From Haloferula helveola (lineage in GTDB: Bacteria > Verrucomicrobiota > Verrucomicrobiia > Verrucomicrobiales > Akkermansiaceae): 64,000 bases of DNA. The translations under genes and the position numbers were made by a program. The DNA is taken from positions 4,464,001 to 4,528,000 of the forward strand of contig NZ_AP024702.1 in NCBI RefSeq assembly GCF_037076345.1. Direction: 5' to 3'. The notes beneath the pieces are model-generated. The model ran no database searches, was not told where the DNA came from, and worked only from the letters and a program-made list of their open reading frames with translations. Shown here piece by piece: positions 61,301-64,000 of the stretch (positions are counted from its first letter, which is position 1; each line of letters starts with the position of its first letter).

Positions 61301-63892
61301 ACGAAGCTGTATTTCACCAACCCCTATCTTTCGCCCGACGGTATCGGCCAGGTGGCGTTCGCGGCGACGGTGGATGTGCCGTTTTTCGAGGATCTGAAAG
61401 CGCACATCGTCACCAGTGCGAATCCGAACCCGAATGCCGCGATCTATCTCTGCGGCGGTTGGGAAGATCCGGGGCCGGCCAACTTCTTCAACACGGACGG
61501 ATTCGACAATGTGCACCGGGGCTTCCCGGCCGGACTGACCAAAGCCGAGTATCTCTCGCCTGACGAAGGGACGAACGAGCAGTACCTGGTGAAGGCCGAG
61601 CAGTCGTTGTTCGGATTGATCCCGCTGAGCTACCCGCTTCGCTGGAGCAACAGCGGGCGATATTTCCGCTCGATGAACAGCGAGTTGGAGGATCTCGTCA
61701 TTCTCCGAGACGTTTATAACCAGGTCGATTTCCTGGGTCCGGACGACGCGGAGATCAGCTTCGGGGCGCAGTATGAGGGACTGCCCCAAATCAATTTGGC
61801 GAGCATTGCCTTCGATGTGGTCGACGAACAGGTCGGTGCCGCCCACGCCCTCACGCAAGCGGCGACTAGTGCGGTGACCGGAGCTCTCGACGAAGGGATC
61901 GACGAAATCGGTTCGATGGTCGGCGACAATCTCGACAGGGCACTTGAGGACGCGCTCGACCAGATCGAACAGGAGGTGCTCGCGCCGCTGTTCGTGCCCA
62001 TTCAAGTTAGCTTCGAACTGAATGCTCCGAATCCGGCGCTGACCTTCGATGACTGGGTGAACCAGCCGGGCGACGGGCTGAAGGCCTATCTGAGCGAGGC
62101 CTTCTCGGTCGGAGGCGGTGCGACCGATACCGTCCGCGAGCGCCTCGTGGCGCTCGGGAACGCCGCGGGAGATGCTCAGAGCCTGCTCGACCGCGTGGAC
62201 CGCGCTCTGGTCAAGGCGATCTTCGCGATCGATTCCGTGACCGGTGAGCTGAAGATCAAAGACGGGATTCCCCAACTCGATCCTGTCGGTCCGTTCTCCA
62301 CCGTTCCGGGGGTTCTGTGGAAAAACGGTGACGACTTCGAGATTCTCCAGAACCTCACCGCCTACCTGATGGCGGATCTGTTGGGGCCGGATCTCGGGCC
62401 CGCCCTGCAGCCGCTCATCAACAGCATTCTCGCCGACACGAATGCCGAGTTGAACGGCCTGATCGAAGGGATCGAGCCGTCGCTCGACCAGATCGTCATC
62501 GCGCTCAACCAGGTTCGCTCGTCCTTGTTCCTGATTCGCTCCGAGTTGCAGGAGAACACCGCGATCTTCGACCAGTTCAACGAGATCATCGAAGAAGCGC
62601 TGTCCAGCACCAACGAGATCGACGGAATCCTGGGTCGCCTGGAAACCGCCGCCTGCGATTGGATCACCGATCAAGCGATTTCGGCAGGCATCGACCCGGG
62701 GCTGCCTTTCAGTCAGCACCAAAGCTTCTTCCTCGAGTTCGACGCATCGGAGTTTGCGGGCTTCCTGAGAGATCAACTGCGCGACGAGTTGCTTGCCAGC
62801 GAGTTCATCCGCCAGATCCAGTTCTCTCTCCGACATGCTCTCTATGACGTCGATCTGGCGCTGAGGTCGGGAGTCGATTCGGTGTTCGAGGAGGTCAACC
62901 GCATCGTCAAGGACCTGATCAAGGAGTCGCTGGGTCCGATCGACGACGCCATCAACGGCCTGATCGGAGAGCTCAACGAGTTTACCGGCGCGGGAGGGGT
63001 CGACGGCTACGCGCATATCGAAGGCGACTCCCTGAAGCGGCTCCGAATCGACGCCTATTGGCAGATGAAGGTGCCGGACGACCTCGAGTTTCATGCGTAC
63101 GTCGAGATCCTCAGCTACGATTCCGGAGATGACTTCGCCGCAAGCGCGTGTCTGGAGCCCGGCGTTGAGGCGCTTGAGGTAAGGATCGGCGTGGAGGACG
63201 TTGCGCTCGACTGGATCAGTCCCGACCTGAGGGCAAGTATCGGTCTGAAGTTTTCGATGGAAACCGCGCCGGATGTGTTTCCGAAGGGCTTCAGCGGTTA
63301 CTTCCTGATGACCGGAGCGTTGGAGTTCCAGAGTTTCACGCTGAGCCAGTTGGATGCGACGCTCGGCTTCAGCATCGGCAGTTCGCCGGCGGACAAGGAG
63401 GCCTACCTCGGGGCGGCGGTCCGGATGTCGATCAACTCGTATGAGGCGGCCGGTGCGTTCTTCATCGGACGAACCTGTTCCATCGAGCCCTTGTTGCTGA
63501 TCGATGCGGATGTCGCGGAGATCATCGGGGATCCGCCCTTCACAGGGGGCTATGTTTACGGCGAGGTCTGGATCCCGATCTCGGAAGTGGTCCTCGGGAT
63601 TCCGGCGTCGTGCTTCTTCAACATCTCGGCGGGTGTGGGCGCAGGTGCGTTCTATTTTGTCGAAGGCCCGACCTTCGGCGGGAAAATGTTGTTGGGCGTG
63701 AGTGGCGAGGCGCTGTGCGTGGTTTCGATCAAGGGCGAGGTCCGCTTGGTCGGCGTGATGCAGGGAGGCTCGCTGCGAATGCGGGGCAAGGGGACGCTCA
63801 CAGGTAAGGCGGGCTGGTGTCCGTTCTGTCTCAAATTCAAGAAATCCGCGACCGTGACCTATCAGAGCGGATCGTGGGACGTGGACCTTTAG
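58307..63892 (+). CDS. Giant secreted protein of unknown function
   Basis: An 1861-residue protein that I do not recognise. It begins with a signal peptide (MKGLISLHRAAFVFVYLGLASALS, cleavage near ALSA). Residues ~25-1160 are mainly beta-strand-like with no repeat unit that I can align. Residues ~1170-1580 are helix-prone and contain long amphipathic runs (for example LDEGIDEIGSMVGDNLDRALEDALDQIEQEVLAPL and ELNGLIEGIEPSLDQIVIALNQVRSSLFLIRSELQENTAIFDQF). Residues ~1590-1861 return to beta-rich sequence. Cysteines are few (such as PNDKCSDGA and CPFCLKFKK), and no PEP-CTERM, LPxTG or beta-barrel anchor is visible. A second signal-peptide gene starts 21 bases later, suggesting a secreted pair. 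Confidence 0.85.
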   Translation: MKGLISLHRAAFVFVYLGLASALSATITGQFVGIVPGVKYTAPDPAFTVIDSDEANPGADYFRHQLPAVARVLFSHSGVTNDSYDYRVRYRLVDASGTIISLKDPLTGKKVTELLSPVITLNMGPLTIDQTRDFAILADPIATLLPQERYRVECELEVDAGSGWGAFPQDARNSSLLPAFHFTNLTSGDPELNTRVAIKSTAWTRTYLIGTDPSKDTFTAEVKVLLGRYDDYDDPSTASSTTVVADFDLFEAGGAEIPLQNNGQVSARIAQANHGDNGVRPIPDLIPEHDITANLVPTVQLASRAQTYELRVTVRHLEIPKITFVDDDTDSLAAERLLHFNGTLRFGSLDTEMFSVANDPPVSSLQPTTVRSLIQLDPLGGVIPNRPDLGFGSGIVLKVDLDDAGVATVYGGGEEIVRVDGAGPVLDTLGFLDVEFGTPTLSSAGPQAASATVHFPQGLGVVKDASADAYFAENQWLFSAGISLNDDIELASPLNAVLSANARMFDESHPLIYDVSEFSVALNGEISFVASGSEHVSANAYNRLATIPAAEMEDPVAMRERLSNDGYLRFISLDSGTPVLVNASFSDGSARCSASFETDPGAFKSHFPYGAEIRWSDSDFFQINYGIVDYNRLMNPDPIQMNYGLACPNDKCSDGAAAETTLTLTPVIGEIQGSWSGGLTMAGDAGATELSWGWKGNGMGGLTDYTHRTDAFANGRFYMPGYRLLAEENPLLDLPAYSTTGDLLSAGVLLLEGYDYEWIAESIVYPETEAYRAGYGAYAGITYVVEAPMFGGASKIAGNASDYGYKLLDQASKYYARKSGISGRHVAIDATFDPFMLLYGYGFGVSQFQLTFLSSENEDSWFDGELVIPPPLDFSQRFKGLLLSCTGDIDGALSIDPGDLGPKSMRDWNSEFQPKVYEFVPEPSPPAPECYPPRTLIVGGTTQVAHVPGVLAGQLEILEDGNLGTAATGHPDYDSRLGIPATMTIDGPNGKSYRINPVTKLYFTNPYLSPDGIGQVAFAATVDVPFFEDLKAHIVTSANPNPNAAIYLCGGWEDPGPANFFNTDGFDNVHRGFPAGLTKAEYLSPDEGTNEQYLVKAEQSLFGLIPLSYPLRWSNSGRYFRSMNSELEDLVILRDVYNQVDFLGPDDAEISFGAQYEGLPQINLASIAFDVVDEQVGAAHALTQAATSAVTGALDEGIDEIGSMVGDNLDRALEDALDQIEQEVLAPLFVPIQVSFELNAPNPALTFDDWVNQPGDGLKAYLSEAFSVGGGATDTVRERLVALGNAAGDAQSLLDRVDRALVKAIFAIDSVTGELKIKDGIPQLDPVGPFSTVPGVLWKNGDDFEILQNLTAYLMADLLGPDLGPALQPLINSILADTNAELNGLIEGIEPSLDQIVIALNQVRSSLFLIRSELQENTAIFDQFNEIIEEALSSTNEIDGILGRLETAACDWITDQAISAGIDPGLPFSQHQSFFLEFDASEFAGFLRDQLRDELLASEFIRQIQFSLRHALYDVDLALRSGVDSVFEEVNRIVKDLIKESLGPIDDAINGLIGELNEFTGAGGVDGYAHIEGDSLKRLRIDAYWQMKVPDDLEFHAYVEILSYDSGDDFAASACLEPGVEALEVRIGVEDVALDWISPDLRASIGLKFSMETAPDVFPKGFSGYFLMTGALEFQSFTLSQLDATLGFSIGSSPADKEAYLGAAVRMSINSYEAAGAFFIGRTCSIEPLLLIDADVAEIIGDPPFTGGYVYGEVWIPISEVVLGIPASCFFNISAGVGAGAFYFVEGPTFGGKMLLGVSGEALCVVSIKGEVRLVGVMQGGSLRMRGKGTLTGKAGWCPFCLKFKKSATVTYQSGSWDVDL

Positions 63893-63913
63893 AAACTTCG
63901 GAGCGAATTTCAG

Positions 63914-64000
63914 ATGAAGCTTTTCAGAAATTGCATGGCGTGTGTGGTTGCCGCGGCGTTGCTGCCGACGGGCGGGCTTGCTCAGAACACCGACCGGTTG
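63914..64000 (+). CDS. Start of a secreted protein, truncated by window edge
   Basis: Only 29 codons are visible. They encode a signal peptide (MKLFRNCMACVVAAALLPTGGLAQ) and the first residues of the mature chain. The ATG at 63914 is preceded by GGAG at 63900-63903. It lies 21 bases after the giant secreted protein gene, so they are probably co-transcribed. No function can be given. Confidence 0.75.
   Translation, partial: MKLFRNCMACVVAAALLPTGGLAQNTDRL

Noticed and set aside
60902-63094. Minus-strand frame of 730 codons inside the giant secreted gene
   Set aside because: It lies opposite a gene with a signal peptide and one continuous frame. Its translation is rich in Arg, Val, Glu and His in the pattern typical of antisense frames.
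1-64000. CRISPR arrays, rRNA, tRNA, transposases and phage genes
   Set aside because: No regularly spaced repeats, conserved tRNA arms, rRNA-like segments or transposase or phage motifs were found on reading both strands. A covariance-model scan would be needed to exclude a small RNA.

Overview
This 64 kb window looks like chromosomal DNA of a high-GC Verrucomicrobiota bacterium, probably an aerobic, possibly marine member of the Verrucomicrobiales. The assignment rests on content: a large Verru_Chthon-type prepilin-like protein, a giant autotransporter-strand repeat protein, a PEP-CTERM protein, abundant secreted sulfatases, a Rhodopirellula/Verrucomicrobium-type ECF sigma factor with a FecR-like partner, and a LexA box of the form TGTTC-N4-GAACA. 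No rRNA, tRNA, CRISPR array, phage or insertion sequence was recognised, and no gene-free stretch exceeds about 300 bases.

Region 1 (1-26621, all minus strand) is a polysaccharide-degradation locus. It holds six secreted sulfatase modules, a beta-propeller glycosidase (GH43/GH117-like) and a right-handed beta-helix protein (GH28-like). It also holds a single 1664-residue polypeptide that joins a complete sulfatase, a GH2 enzyme and a GH43-like enzyme. The run from 24550 down to 13029 is tightly packed and is probably one operon. An ECF sigma factor and a FecR-type anti-sigma protein lie just upstream (26621-24680) and are the obvious candidate regulators. A 1717-residue beta-strand repeat protein, a Verru_Chthon-like protein with a small secreted partner, and two more sulfatases follow.

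Region 2 (26766-32817) is mostly housekeeping and small conserved genes: a DUF502 membrane protein, iron-sulfur fumarase, a PEP-CTERM protein, DUF5069, DUF2256/DUF3253, a DUF1460 lipoprotein, and lexA with its own operator. A REPIN-like inverted repeat follows lexA.

Region 3 (33030-40310, minus) has five overlapping or closely packed genes for decorating a surface glycan: a GT11 fucosyltransferase, an AlgX/DltD-like SGNH protein, an MBOAT O-acyltransferase, a second SGNH protein and an FkbM methyltransferase. Upstream on the same strand are thiG and malate dehydrogenase.

Region 4 (40473-47253) begins with an ftsB-like gene and hpt on the plus strand. Six minus-strand genes then form a probable sugar-oxidation operon: a DUF1080 3-keto-glycoside hydrolase-like protein, two metal-dependent isomerase/epimerase TIM barrels, a Gfo/Idh/MocA oxidoreductase, an Nramp-related transporter that lacks the canonical metal-binding motifs, and a DUF2071 protein.

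Region 5 (47313-64000) holds bioF, a D,D-carboxypeptidase, rpsN, an FmdB-type zinc ribbon, a CNNM/CBS transporter-like protein, a methyltransferase, a DUF4407 protein, a cation/proton antiporter with a regulatory nucleotide-binding tail, an unknown membrane protein and a dNTP triphosphohydrolase. It ends with an 1861-residue secreted protein of unknown function, followed by the start of another secreted protein cut by the window edge.
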